Under the pieces are notes generated by a model. That model searched no databases. It was not told the origin of the DNA and saw nothing but the letters and a program-made list of their open reading frames with translations. From contig CBDFNC010000003.1 of NCBI GenBank assembly GCA_965249895.1, forward strand, positions 1 to 64,000: DNA of 64,000 nucleotides, given 5' to 3'. Origin of the DNA: CBDFNC01 sp965249895 (GTDB lineage Bacteria; Pseudomonadota; Gammaproteobacteria; Enterobacterales; CBDFNC01). Below are positions 45,746-55,941 of the stretch, piece after piece (the first letter of the stretch is position 1; each line of letters opens with the position of its first letter). A program made the position numbers and the translations under genes.

Positions 45746-48262
45746 ATGTCGCTTGCTAGACTTATTTTTACCTTCCTTTGTATATGCTGGGTGGTAAGCA
45801 GGCCCGCTGTTGCAAACCATGAACCTCCACTCACAGAGGCAGAACGTGTGTTTCTGGCAGGTCTCAAGAGTATCCGGGTATCAAACGAAAATAACTGGCC
45901 TCCCATCGACTTTGTCAGCAATAACAAACCCACAGGTTACGCCATTGACTACCTGGAACTGATTGCCTCCCGCCTTCAATTGAAGTTTACCTATATAAAC
46001 GGTTATAGCTGGGGGGAATTGTTGAGTATGGCCAAGCAGGGGGAGCTGGATATCATTCATAGCATTGCCAAAAATACAGAACGTGAAGAGTTTCTTTCCT
46101 TCAGCACGCCTTTCCTCGACCTACATTCAGTGATCATTACCAGAAACGACCAGGAAATCATCAAGACTCTCGAGCACCTGAAAGGAAAAACCCTGGCTAT
46201 AATTCCGAGCTATAACTCTCAACAGGTTATTCAACAGCAGTATCCAACTATCAGATTAGTTCGTGTGGAATCCCCGTTAGATGGATTAAAAGCCGTTTCA
46301 ACCGGTTTGGCAGATGCATATGTAGATAAACAAGCCGTTGCCAATTATTTGATTAATAAAAACTTACTTTCAAATTTAAAGATAGTAGGAGAAGCCGAAC
46401 TAAAAAACACCTCATTCACCAAACTGCATATTGGCATCCGCGCCGACTGGCCATTGCTAAAAACCGCCATCGACAAAGCCATTGCCGATATTAGCGAAGA
46501 AGAGTTACTGGCCTTGAGAAGCAAGTGGATGGGACTCTCCCAACAAGAAATCCCCAAACCAGCCTTATTTGATCAGCAAGAGCAGGCTTACCTGGACAGT
46601 AAGAAGGGATTTACTATGTGTGTGGACCCCGGCTGGCCACCCTTCGAATGGATCGACAACAAGAATCAACATAGAGGTATAGTGGCTCAGACCATGCGGC
46701 TGTTTGAGCAGAAGTTGGGTAAACCCTTAACCTTAAAAGTCACCTCCAACTGGAGTGAGACCCTGGCGAAGGCAAAGGCCAAAGAATGCGATATTATTTC
46801 GGCAGCGGCTGCCACACCATCGAGAGAAAAGTACCTGACCTTTGGTGAGAACTATATGAAGATCCCCGTTGTGCTGGTAACACGCGCGGAACACATATTT
46901 ATCGGCAACTATAGTCAAATCACCGAGCATCCTGTGGGTATAGTGTCCGATTATGCAATTTTAGAAAAAGTAAGGTCCGAGCACCCAGATGCCAATATTG
47001 TCGAGGTGGACAGTGTTTTAGATGGGTTGAACCGTGTATCCAGCGGGGAAATATTTGCCTTTATGGACACGGTCGCATCGGTGAGTTATTTCATCAAAGA
47101 AGGCAAACTAAACAATGTAAAAATTAGTGGTGCTACCGATTACACCTGGACCCTGGGAGTCGCCACCCAGAAAGGTGACCACATGATGCGCCAGGTGTTT
47201 GACAAGGCTACCAGAGCTATCGATAAAGCAGAGCACGACAAAATATTCAACAACTGGATAAATATCAAGTTTGAACACACCCTGGGATCTAAACGAGTGT
47301 GGCAGGTGAGTGGTATCGTATTGCTGGTACTGCTGATTATATCCTGGTGGAACCGTAAGCTGGCCTCAGTTAACGAAAAAGTCAGCGCCTACGTTAAAAT
47401 CATCAACAGCCACGTATTAAATACCCGAATCGATCTCGATGGTAAAATTTACGAAATTAGCGATGCCCTTTGTAATGGGCTGGGATATAACAAATGGGAG
47501 CTGGTAGGCAACTCATTTGTCGACTTATTTATCCCCATTACTCCAGAGCAACAAATCAAGCAATTAAGCAACTACATAGCACTAAGGCTATCCTGGCAGG
47601 GGGAGCTGGACTATTTGTGCCGGAACGGTCAGGTCTTAAAAACGGAAACTTACTTGTCCCCTACACTAAGGCGTGGTCAGGTGGTCGGATTTACAGTTAT
47701 TCAGCAAGATATTACGGATAAAAAACGAATTGAAAAAATGACCATTACAGATGAGCTCACCGGCCTGTATAACCGCCGTCATTTCAATCATGTATTTGCC
47801 AAAGAACGGAACCGGGCCAGGCGGGATAAGAAATTTTTTGCCTTTATTTTGCTGGATGTGGATAACTTTAAAAAATTTAACGATAGCTATGGTCATCCGC
47901 AAGGAGATCAGGCGTTAATCGCCATTGCCAACGTATTTAAGGGGGGGTTAAGGCGCTCTGGGGACTATGTTTTTCGGTTGGGAGGAGAAGAATTCGGAAT
48001 TATTATTTCTACAGCCAATAGCGTTGAGGAAATTACACAGACCGCCCACAAGATCAAGGATGCGGTGCAACACCTGGGCATCAAGCACATAGGTAACCCC
48101 CCTTACAACACAATCACCTTATGTATGGGAATAAAAATTCTCAGCCCCAAAGTGGAGGCGACAGCAGAGCAGATCTACTTCGAAGCCGATAAAGCACTCT
48201 ATCGGGCAAAGGAACAAAACCGAAACGCAATCTCTCTCGCCACCACTAAAGTAACCAGCTGA
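45746..48262 (+). CDS. diguanylate cyclase with two solute-binding sensor domains and PAS
   Basis: An 838-aa membrane enzyme that makes cyclic di-GMP. A signal peptide leads to two tandem periplasmic solute-binding family 3 domains (about 25-265 and 275-515), then a membrane segment (about 525-545), PAS (about 550-665) and GGDEF (about 675-835). The catalytic motif is GGEEF and the inhibitory site RSGD lies five residues before it, so both activity and feedback control look intact. The periplasmic domains probably bind amino acids or similar ligands. Start placed at the ATG giving MSLARLIFTF; an ATG 36 bases earlier is possible. Confidence 0.9.
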   Translation: MSLARLIFTFLCICWVVSRPAVANHEPPLTEAERVFLAGLKSIRVSNENNWPPIDFVSNNKPTGYAIDYLELIASRLQLKFTYINGYSWGELLSMAKQGELDIIHSIAKNTEREEFLSFSTPFLDLHSVIITRNDQEIIKTLEHLKGKTLAIIPSYNSQQVIQQQYPTIRLVRVESPLDGLKAVSTGLADAYVDKQAVANYLINKNLLSNLKIVGEAELKNTSFTKLHIGIRADWPLLKTAIDKAIADISEEELLALRSKWMGLSQQEIPKPALFDQQEQAYLDSKKGFTMCVDPGWPPFEWIDNKNQHRGIVAQTMRLFEQKLGKPLTLKVTSNWSETLAKAKAKECDIISAAAATPSREKYLTFGENYMKIPVVLVTRAEHIFIGNYSQITEHPVGIVSDYAILEKVRSEHPDANIVEVDSVLDGLNRVSSGEIFAFMDTVASVSYFIKEGKLNNVKISGATDYTWTLGVATQKGDHMMRQVFDKATRAIDKAEHDKIFNNWINIKFEHTLGSKRVWQVSGIVLLVLLIISWWNRKLASVNEKVSAYVKIINSHVLNTRIDLDGKIYEISDALCNGLGYNKWELVGNSFVDLFIPITPEQQIKQLSNYIALRLSWQGELDYLCRNGQVLKTETYLSPTLRRGQVVGFTVIQQDITDKKRIEKMTITDELTGLYNRRHFNHVFAKERNRARRDKKFFAFILLDVDNFKKFNDSYGHPQGDQALIAIANVFKGGLRRSGDYVFRLGGEEFGIIISTANSVEEITQTAHKIKDAVQHLGIKHIGNPPYNTITLCMGIKILSPKVEATAEQIYFEADKALYRAKEQNRNAISLATTKVTS

Positions 48263-48506
48263 ACTGGTTATACAGGCCCCACAGTCACTAACAAGGCACG
48301 CTAGGGTTCACTAACATTGCAAGGGTCATTTTCACCGACGGCATCAGGCTAAAAAGATGATAGCAATGCAATTTATACCCGCTCAGTGAACATCAAACAG
48401 ATTAATAATTGTTAATAAAGCAGGTAATTATTTGTCATTGCCAGTAAAGGGCGTGACAATAAACCAGGCTAGAGCAAATAACCCCATCATAGTGAACAGG
48501 TGACCC

Positions 48507-49109
48507 ATGAAAAAAATACTCACTAGCATTCTACTGCTGTGTTTCGCTTCCCTGGCAAATGCTGCGGATTATCAAGAAGGGATCCAGTACGATATATTAG
48601 ACAAACCCGCCAGCACTTCATCTGAAGTGACTGTCTTTTTTTCCTATTTCTGCCCACCTTGTTACGCCTTACATTCATACGTTAACCAGGCAAAATCCAA
48701 CATAGAAGCACAAGGTGGCGTACTAAATAAAGTACCACTGGGTTTTATCGGTAAAGAAATGGGGCCGGAATCACAAAGAGCCCATGCCCTGGCTGAAATG
48801 CTGGATGTGGAGCAGGGATTAGAAGAAAGATTATTCTCCAGCATACATAAAGACAGGCAACCGCCACAAAGCCGTAGCAATATCGTGAAGTACTTCGCTG
48901 CCGAAGGAGTTTCTCCAAAAACAGTTAACGGCGCTATCGACAGTTTTTCTATCTCGGCCAAAGTGGCTGAATATGACAAACTAGCACGGAGCTATAGCGT
49001 CAGGGGCACCCCGACGGTTGTAGTCAATGGTAAATACAAGGTGAAGTTAAGTGGCTTGAAAAGTGGCGATGATTTAGTGCAACTGATTGACTACTTAGCT
49101 AAAAAATAA
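48507..49109 (+). CDS. DsbA-family thiol:disulfide oxidoreductase
   Basis: A 200-aa periplasmic thioredoxin-fold protein: signal peptide ending LANA (about residue 19), active site CPPC at 49-52 (SYFCPPCYALH) and the cis-proline loop RGTPTVVVNG. DsbA usually has CPHC; CPPC suggests a different redox potential. It would introduce or transfer disulfides in exported proteins. It stands alone and is convergent with the RNase Z gene. Confidence 0.88.
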   Translation: MKKILTSILLLCFASLANAADYQEGIQYDILDKPASTSSEVTVFFSYFCPPCYALHSYVNQAKSNIEAQGGVLNKVPLGFIGKEMGPESQRAHALAEMLDVEQGLEERLFSSIHKDRQPPQSRSNIVKYFAAEGVSPKTVNGAIDSFSISAKVAEYDKLARSYSVRGTPTVVVNGKYKVKLSGLKSGDDLVQLIDYLAKK

Positions 49110-49142
49110 AAACAGGCCGGCGTCCAACCGGGCGCCTTACAC

Positions 49143-50102
49143 TCAGGTTTCTGGCAATAGACTCAATTTTGCTTCCCTGTTAAGCCAGTACTTCTGTAAG
49201 TCCCGGGCTAAATACAGCTCCCCGCGATAATCCCTTCTTGCCTCTTGGTAGATACTTTCCATAGAGTGAGGACCAGAAAGCTGATACCTGGCGCTAAAGT
49301 GGGTTAATACAAGGTTAGGGATCCCGGCATGTTGGGCAAACCTGGCTATCATTTCTGCCGAACTGTGCTGGGGCTTAGGCCCCACCTTAGCTAAATCATC
49401 TCGGGTATAAGTAGATTCGTGCACCAGCACATCACATTTCGCGTTAGCCAGCAGCTCTGGCCTGTCATTATCGCCACCAATCACTATATTCCTCGCCTTA
49501 CGCCCTGGCATCAGATAATTCTGGCTAACCAACAAGCGACCCGTCGGCAGGGTGACATCCAAACCTCGCTGCAGCTGGCCCCAAACCGGACCAACGGGAA
49601 CCTTATGGTGTTTCAGCTTCTCCACATCCAGCCTGCTTCCCAAAGCAAGCTCCTTAAACCCATACGCATAACTGGGCACCCGATGGGAAAGCGGAAAGGC
49701 GGTTACGCTGAAATCAGGTCCCTGCCAGCTATCCGCCAAAGCGCTAACATCGATGAACTCTAACTGAAATGTCAGCCCCAGCTGAGTACTGGTGATCACC
49801 CCCTGAATAAACTCGGCCACACTGGCAGGCGCTATGATTGGCAAGGGTTCGCTTCTGCCCTGCATAGCTGCAGTCGCCAGTAGACCAGGCAAGCCGTAGC
49901 AGTGATCCCCATGAATATGGGTGATAAAAATACCTTTAAGCCTGCATAACGTGTATTTAGTGCGCATCAGCTGATATTGGGTGCCTTCGCCGCAATCTAT
50001 CAAATACCAGTTTTTACTGTCTTTAAGACCCACCACTAAGCCCGATAAGTGACGCATTTGCGTCGGAACACCGGATGACGTTCCCAAAAACTGAAAAATC
50101 AT
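49143..50102 (-). CDS. rnz: ribonuclease Z
   Basis: A 319-aa metallo-beta-lactamase-fold endonuclease that processes tRNA 3' ends. The metal motif ITHIHGDHCYGLPGLL (about 59-74) is intact, as are FPLSHRVPSYAY, GGDNDRPELL and VLTHFSARY. Length and order match the short RNase Z/ElaC form. Because the tRNA in this window encodes its own CCA, its role here may be trailer trimming or RNase BN-like. Confidence 0.93.
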   Translation of the reverse strand: MIFQFLGTSSGVPTQMRHLSGLVVGLKDSKNWYLIDCGEGTQYQLMRTKYTLCRLKGIFITHIHGDHCYGLPGLLATAAMQGRSEPLPIIAPASVAEFIQGVITSTQLGLTFQLEFIDVSALADSWQGPDFSVTAFPLSHRVPSYAYGFKELALGSRLDVEKLKHHKVPVGPVWGQLQRGLDVTLPTGRLLVSQNYLMPGRKARNIVIGGDNDRPELLANAKCDVLVHESTYTRDDLAKVGPKPQHSSAEMIARFAQHAGIPNLVLTHFSARYQLSGPHSMESIYQEARRDYRGELYLARDLQKYWLNREAKLSLLPET

Positions 50103-50328
50103 AGGCTGGTCAATATCAAAAAAATATTAAGGACAGAGGATTTCATATATTAACACCAATAGTTCAAGTAACTGTTTTAATAAGAGATCATTTCATGAGC
50201 AAGGTGTTGATATTAATTATATAGGCGTAATCCCTAATACAGGCCAACTGATCAGCTTGGTATAAATATCCTGCACCGGGAAAACAGGATGTTCCCCTCA
50301 CTTAAAAGATATACCTGAGGAGAGAACC

Positions 50329-50529
50329 ATGAAAAAACTATTCTTAGCAGCTTTAATATCAGCCTTCACCCTAGTGACTTTACCCGCATCAGCGAACGGA
50401 CAGGGTGGCGGCGGCGCATTCAGCCCAAGCGTTCCTCTAATCAAGTGTGAGATAAATGAAGGCAATACAGTAAGTATGCCTGCTCCTCTGTGTGAGATTA
50501 AAGGCGGCAAAGACGTCACCTTTAGTTAA
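50329..50529 (+). CDS. small exported protein of unknown function
   Basis: A 66-aa precursor with a clear signal peptide (MKKLFLAALISAFTLVTLPASA) and a mature part of about 44 residues rich in Gly, Pro and Ser with two cysteines (IKCEINEG and PLCEIKGG), which could form a disulfide. GAGGAGAG precedes the ATG. The two CEI-x(1-2)-G segments look like a short internal repeat. I do not recognise a family. Confidence 0.65.
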   Translation: MKKLFLAALISAFTLVTLPASANGQGGGGAFSPSVPLIKCEINEGNTVSMPAPLCEIKGGKDVTFS

Positions 50530-50564
50530 TAGCAGTGCAGAAAATAAGGGGTCATTATGACCCT

Positions 50565-50810
50565 TTATTGTTGCAGGTTATATTCGCCAGCCTGTAAAAC
50601 CTGAATATTATTTCTGGACTCGCCCAGCGGCTGATCTTCTCCAAGGCATTTTCCACAGGTATTCAGGCAAAGAGACCAGACCGTTTGTTTTGAATCTTGG
50701 TTCAGACAACGGAACTCCCCCGCACACAACTGCCCAGACTCAAATAAGCGGGCTAACACGTCCGGACTAATTTCCAGCTGAACCTTTTCGCTATTTGGGG
50801 ATCCCATCAT
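50565..50810 (-). CDS. small cysteine-containing protein
   Basis: An 81-aa protein without signal peptide. Cysteines occur as LCAGEFRCLN and SLCLNTCGKCLGE, five in all, so metal binding is possible. AAGGAG stands before the ATG at good distance. Convergent with the small exported protein gene. I do not recognise it. Confidence 0.62.
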   Translation of the reverse strand: MMGSPNSEKVQLEISPDVLARLFESGQLCAGEFRCLNQDSKQTVWSLCLNTCGKCLGEDQPLGESRNNIQVLQAGEYNLQQ

Positions 50811-50867
50811 TATTTACTCCTTATTAACATATATAGGTTAATGGGAATAATTGTCATTTGCAACAAG

Positions 50868-51398
50868 TTAGGTTTTCAGCTGGCTAGCCGTTGCGCCAAT
50901 CCATAGGTTACTACCCGCTACCAGAAGATAAAACCCGAATGCAAACCCGATCAGCCAGGCAGTACCCGTCGCACCAGACAGAATAAGCACTAATCCAAGC
51001 AGCGCAGCGACAGCTTGCCTGCCCTTACGCCAAATGGATGCTGCCACTCGCTGCTCTGCCAGATACCCTAAAACGCCGGAAAAGATCAAGGCGCCACCTA
51101 GCAGAAAACCCGCTAACGAAAGAGTAAATTGGGGTAAAAAAGCCAGCAACGCCCCCATTGCTATATATACCCAGAACAAGCTCCCGCCAGCCCCTTGCAC
51201 ACCACTTTTCTTCAACTGGTTATGATAAATAAGCCCGACGATACCGGTCGCCAACACACTGGCCCCTAAAATAATGGCGGAAAATAAACCGAAATAAAAT
51301 GGCAACATAATCGCCATGCCACCGATCAGCATCATTACTATGGCGGTGAGCTTGGCATAACGAGTCAGATCTTGTGGTACTTCAGCGTAAAATTGCAT
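50868..51398 (-). CDS. HdeD family (DUF308) membrane protein
   Basis: A 176-aa protein of six transmembrane segments in three hairpins, with the phrases IMLPFYFGLFSAIILGA and FLLGGALIFSGVLGY typical of HdeD/DUF308. HdeD is tied to acid resistance at high cell density in E. coli, but the mechanism is unknown. Start chosen at MQFYAEVPQ, which has GGGAGG upstream; the longer frame adds 21 unlikely residues. The alpha carbonic anhydrase gene lies 100 bp upstream on the same strand. Confidence 0.85.
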   Translation of the reverse strand: MQFYAEVPQDLTRYAKLTAIVMMLIGGMAIMLPFYFGLFSAIILGASVLATGIVGLIYHNQLKKSGVQGAGGSLFWVYIAMGALLAFLPQFTLSLAGFLLGGALIFSGVLGYLAEQRVAASIWRKGRQAVAALLGLVLILSGATGTAWLIGFAFGFYLLVAGSNLWIGATASQLKT

Positions 51399-51501
51399 TT
51401 GAACCTCCCTATTCAATATTTTCAGTATTAACATCCGATGCATACTGCATCTGTAAACCACTCCAGAGTACGGGGTCTGAACTGGCAGAACTTACCCGAG
51501 G

Positions 51502-52299
51502 TTAATCACTGCTGGCGACAAACCGACCATTAATTGGCTGTACAGGGCGGTTATTATGGCTAGGTAAGGCCGCATTGAAAGCAGAAACTTGCTCAGCAGA
51601 AGCTGAAATAGGCTGCTTTAACACCAACCAGCGTACACCTTCACTACAAGGCGGAGTTGTTAGTGAGCCTGTAAATCGGTAGTAGCTTTTATCTTCCGGC
51701 AGTAAATCGGTCAAATCTGTCTTTACATCGGTAAGCGCGTGTTTTTCACCTGCCGCTGTTGGCATTTTTCTCCAAAGCTGCGCCAGCGCTGGGTTGGACT
51801 TACCGTGTTCAAAGAAAACACCAACTACGGCAAGATTACCTTTAGCATCGGCGTGGACAAAGTGCGCTTCCAATGGGTAGCTCTTACCCGTCAACCTGTT
51901 TTCACTTGGGCTATGGAAGTGATATTGCTTCAGTTCAAACGCAATACCATCCAGCTTGATACTGCTACCGGCAACCAGGTTCACTTGTACTGTGTGGCCG
52001 TTATTAAGGATTTCAGTTTGTTGTGGATTGTAGTCCCACTGAATAGAGGGTAACTTAGCCTCTATTGTATTGACAATATCAATAGGAGACTGGTTTTTAC
52101 CAGAAGCACAGGTTTGCGAAAACTTACCCCAGTGTGCAGGTCCCTGCTCACCCGCATAACCCCAATGGGCATTACCATGGTCAGCTTTTAGAGCCTGTTG
52201 GGCATGTTCTTTCTGCCCGCTTTCAGAACTGAACGCACCGGACATAACTAAAGCATCAACGGCAACTACCGCACCAGCAAGCCAAATATACTTATTCAT
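51502..52299 (-). CDS. cah: periplasmic alpha-type carbonic anhydrase
   Basis: A 265-aa enzyme that hydrates CO2. After a signal peptide (about 1-22), the fold is clear: AHWGYAGEQGPAHWG, the SPIDI block, zinc ligands in KQYHFHSPSEN and EAHFVHAD, and the SLTTPPCSEGVRW signature. All three zinc histidines are present. AAGGATCT precedes the ATG. With the gamma-class protein at 7234 it gives two carbonic anhydrase families in the window. Confidence 0.95.
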   Translation of the reverse strand: MNKYIWLAGAVVAVDALVMSGAFSSESGQKEHAQQALKADHGNAHWGYAGEQGPAHWGKFSQTCASGKNQSPIDIVNTIEAKLPSIQWDYNPQQTEILNNGHTVQVNLVAGSSIKLDGIAFELKQYHFHSPSENRLTGKSYPLEAHFVHADAKGNLAVVGVFFEHGKSNPALAQLWRKMPTAAGEKHALTDVKTDLTDLLPEDKSYYRFTGSLTTPPCSEGVRWLVLKQPISASAEQVSAFNAALPSHNNRPVQPINGRFVASSD

Positions 52300-52509
52300 A
52301 GAGATCCTTTTTTTTGTCTATTTCTGCGTAAAAAAAGCAAGTGCTCACTACTTCCTCGACAATGTTTACATCAAGGGAAAGGTTAAAAAAGCTATTCGCT
52401 GATGTCAAACAAATATAGGATCTGTGCTGGCCTTTCATAAAGACAAAAGTTACCTGTGTGGCTCACTCTGAATGCCTGAACTTAGCAAGCGGTGGGAAAT
52501 ACTGTACAA
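52300..52509. promoter_or_regulatory. upstream region of the carbonic anhydrase gene
   Basis: About 210 bp between the carbonic anhydrase start and the GDPD terminator. It is moderately AT-rich and must hold the cah promoter; I cannot pick a convincing -10/-35 pair. Confidence 0.4.
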
Positions 52510-52540
52510 ATAAAAAGCCGGACATAAGTAATATCCGGCT
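52510..52540 (-). terminator. Rho-independent terminator after the GDPD gene
   Basis: AGCCGGATAT and ATGTCCGGCT form a stem of about 10 bp with a short loop, followed on the minus strand by TTTTTATTT. It lies some 50 bp past the phosphodiesterase stop. Confidence 0.88.
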
Positions 52541-52591
52541 GGACCCAGTTGTTAAACCTAACAACAAGGATATATTAGGCCGAACCGGCTA

Positions 52592-53809
52592 TCAGATGTC
52601 CATGCAGTTGGCATAATAGGTCACAGTGGCGGGCCAGTCGGAGAACACTCCTTTCACCCCCACCTGCTTGGCAAGGACATCAAGCATCACCATCATATCA
52701 CCGTCATTGTTGACCGAATCCTTAACACTTTGATAATACCAGCCACCACCTTGCTCAAGGTGACCTGAACGCTCCAGCGTCCAGGTAATAATATCTAACC
52801 CTGCTTGTTTGGCGAACTTAGCGTAATCAGAAGGTACGATATCACCGTTAGCATTTGTGGTTACCAGGCTATACATAGGTGGCGCGATAATATTCACCCC
52901 TTTGTCGACCAGAGCTTTCATATCCGCCAATGACGTTTTAAAACTCTTATCCTTGTAAACCCGGTTATCCAGATAGACGCCCTGGCGACCAAATTCGGGT
53001 TCATTTTTAAGCCAGTACTTGATGTCATCCAGACTAAACGACTGGGCAAAAACATCTTTTGGCTCCACACCTGCAGCCTTGTACTCATTAATCATCTGCT
53101 GCGCATAATCTTGCTGGCTATAGTCACCCATATAAGGCATATCGACTATGGGTGACTTCAGCTCAGGGGTCATTTTCACACCGAGAGATTGAAACAGCGC
53201 GATGCTTTCCGCATGACTCATCAAAGTACCGCGGCTGGCGTAAAGGTCAGTGCGCCAGCTTGGAGTGGCATCCATATATTCTTCGGCCGTGGTCGCTCTG
53301 GAGTTAAAGGCATCCATTTTACCTTGCAGCGTCTTATATTCCGCCAGGGTTATATCTGAGGTACGGCACTGCACTTTAGCCTTTTCTCCCGTGGCTGGAT
53401 CCGCAGGTGTAAAGGGTATAGAGCATTTTTCAGCCAATTTAGGGTGCGCAAGAATATCAGTGGTGGTATGCAGGTCGCTTTGTGAATGGCGACAAACCAG
53501 TTGTTTATCTTTGGTAAAGGTAACGTCACACTCAATCACACCGGCCCCCATTTTAGCCGCCGCAATATAAGACTCCTTGGTATGCTCGGGAAACTGCATG
53601 GGCGCACCTCGGTGGCCGATGGAAAAGTCGCTTTTCCTAAACGGTCCACTGGCACAGCTTTGCAGTTTGGTTTTTAATTTACTGTCATCCATATCTTCGA
53701 CCAGAAAAAATGGCCGAGGACCGGTTTGCACTGTTTGTGCCGCAAATGCTGCATTTGCGCTAAACAGCCCCATTGCAAGTACCACTATATTCTTTGCACT
53801 TCCTTTCAT
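52592..53809 (-). CDS. exported glycerophosphodiester phosphodiesterase
   Basis: A 405-aa periplasmic enzyme that splits glycerophosphodiesters into glycerol-3-phosphate and an alcohol. Signal peptide (about 1-23), then the GDPD signature IGHRGAPMQFPEHTKES and GAGVIECDVTFTKD, with HSQSDLHTTT. It has the long GlpQ-like layout rather than the short cytosolic UgpQ form. It would release phosphorus from phospholipid debris. It follows the chemoreceptor gene by about 100 bp on the same strand and ends in a strong terminator. Confidence 0.9.
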   Translation of the reverse strand: MKGSAKNIVVLAMGLFSANAAFAAQTVQTGPRPFFLVEDMDDSKLKTKLQSCASGPFRKSDFSIGHRGAPMQFPEHTKESYIAAAKMGAGVIECDVTFTKDKQLVCRHSQSDLHTTTDILAHPKLAEKCSIPFTPADPATGEKAKVQCRTSDITLAEYKTLQGKMDAFNSRATTAEEYMDATPSWRTDLYASRGTLMSHAESIALFQSLGVKMTPELKSPIVDMPYMGDYSQQDYAQQMINEYKAAGVEPKDVFAQSFSLDDIKYWLKNEPEFGRQGVYLDNRVYKDKSFKTSLADMKALVDKGVNIIAPPMYSLVTTNANGDIVPSDYAKFAKQAGLDIITWTLERSGHLEQGGGWYYQSVKDSVNNDGDMMVMLDVLAKQVGVKGVFSDWPATVTYYANCMDI

Positions 53810-53911
53810 TTCAATAACTCCCTATCTGTTTTTATTTTTTGATTAAGGTTCGATCTCCTATCTCTGCTTTTGCGGACAGCAAGTCCCGCTAGTTTTAGTA
53901 GTTTGCCTCTC

Positions 53912-55785
53912 TTAGTGACCAAATTGGCCCAGTAATTTCTGTTGGTGTTGAGACTGTTCCAGTAACGACTGACTAATATCCTTGGTTTGTGTCGCGCTCT
54001 GGTTAAGCGCCGAGGACGCGGTCAGAATAGCTTCGGAGTTCAGGTTTATTTCCTTGATGGCTGAGCTTTGTTGCTCTGCCGCACTGGCAATTTGCAAGGT
54101 CATACCTGAAATATGTTCGATAGCGCCACTGATCTTATTCAGGGAATTTCTGGCCAGCTCAGCTTCTTGTACCGTTTTGCCCACTCCGACGCGGCTGGCT
54201 TCAATCACGTCAACCGTCTCACTTGTCTTATCACGAAGTACGCCAATCATGGTTTTAATTTCGCTGGTTGCATCCTGAGTTCTTGACGCCAGGCTACGAA
54301 CTTCATCCGCCACCACAGCGAAACCACGCCCTTGCTCTCCCGCCCTGGCCGCTTCAATCGCCGCATTAAGCGCTAACAGGTTGGTCTGCTCTGCAATACT
54401 GTTGATCACACCGGTTATGGACTCTATACCTTCACTGTGTTCGGCCAACATATCCACGGTTTGTCTGGCTTGTTCAAGTTGTTCGGATAAGGCATTGATA
54501 GCGATAGCCGTGTTTTGTACAAGCTCACTGCCTTCGAGGCTGGCTTGGTTGGCGTCCTCGGTATGGCTTGCCGCTTGCTGAGCGTTTTGAGCGACATCAT
54601 TCGATGTCATTGCCATTTCATTGATTGAAGTTGCCTGATGATTAATCTCTTGCTGTTGATCCGAAATATGGCTGGCGGCGTCACCTGCTGTCGCTTTTGC
54701 TGAAAGGCTGGTATCCAATAGCTTACTGCCCATATTCTGAATATCCAGGATTAGTTTTTGTAGCGACACCATAAACAGATTGAAGTTGTCTGCCAGCTCC
54801 TGGAACTCGTCTCCGCTGCGGGTATGAATACGTTGTCCAAGGTCTGCCTTACCACTGGCTATTTGGCGCATGGCCTCGCCAATTAAATGCATTGGTTTCA
54901 ATAGCCGAACAATAGCCAATTGGTAAAATATAAGGAAAATGGCGGCTGTTCCTAAGGTAAACCCTATGATCAGGTTTCTCATTTCAGTAACCGGAGCGTA
55001 GGCTGTGGAATGGTCCAGAACCAGGCCAATTTTCCAGTCGGCGCCCTGAATATTAACCGGGGCAAAAGACAATAATTTATCTTTACCGGAGATTTGAGCC
55101 ACTTGTAGCTTGTTTTCCAGATTTGGTGCTTGTTCAAAAAGGTCAGACAGAGGTTTACCGTTAAAATCTGCATCAGGGTGACTGATAATTACACCGTCGT
55201 TGCCTACCAGGTAGGCGTATCCTGCGTCACCAAACGGGTGATAACCAAGGATATAAAGCAATGCATCCAGTTCAATTTTGCCGTTTACCACACCTTTGAT
55301 ACCCCGGGAGTCAGTAAGGGGAGCGCCGATAGCTATCATCAACTTTTGGGTTTTTGTATCTAGTTATAAGGTTTCTTGATATTTATGTCGCCCTTGGCTC
55401 TGGCTTCTTGGTACCAGGAACGTTGGCGGGCGTCATAACCTTTATCGTCGAAGGGGTGATTGATAATCAGGCCAGGCCTGTCCTCGAGACCAAGGTATGC
55501 GACGGAAAATTCTTTTTTAAGCAGCGGCAGATCAATAATTTTTTGAATTTCATTATCACTTGCCGCCTGTGAAATACCCTGGCGCAAGACTCTGACAAGT
55601 TTTTCCTTGCCCTGTAACCAGGTGCCGACGTGGTTCGCCATGGAGACAGATAATGTTTCCATTCTGTGGGTTACATTTGCTGTAATGTTTTTATAAGAGT
55701 TGTAATAGAGAACAGCCGATAACGCAGCTATGGCCCCTGTCGCAATGAGTGTACTAGAAACAACCAGCTTATGAGAAAACTTCAT
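53912..55785 (-). pseudogene. methyl-accepting chemotaxis protein, frameshifted
   Basis: Two frames together make one normal receptor of about 620 residues. The first (55785 to 55360) holds TM1 and the start of a dCache sensor, ending DINIKKPYN-stop. The second, in another frame, continues the same domain as LDTKTQKLMIAIGAPL, then TM2 (about 54900-54970), HAMP and the signalling domain with the hairpin tip GIESITGVINSIAEQTNLLALNAAIEAARAGEQ (key residues IAEQTNLLALNAA). One base lost or gained near 55357-55366 separates them. It could be a real mutation, a phase-variable switch or a sequencing error; a TTG near 55342 could start only a receptor without TM1. Confidence 0.88.
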
Positions 55786-55941
55786 TATTCAAATTCCAGG
55801 GATAAATTATAAGTATGCTATTCGTTACCAGGATGTCCGTGTGATTAGGGTTTAACAAATCGGGTAATTCAGTTGCAGAGGCCGAACCTGACTACAACAA
55901 CTCAGGTTCGGCGATAAATCAACTGACCAGCTGTATTGGGA

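Noticed and set aside
53912..55342. The second part of the chemoreceptor as a separate gene from a TTG start
   Set aside because: It would begin in the middle of the sensor domain and lack the first membrane segment; a frameshift is simpler.
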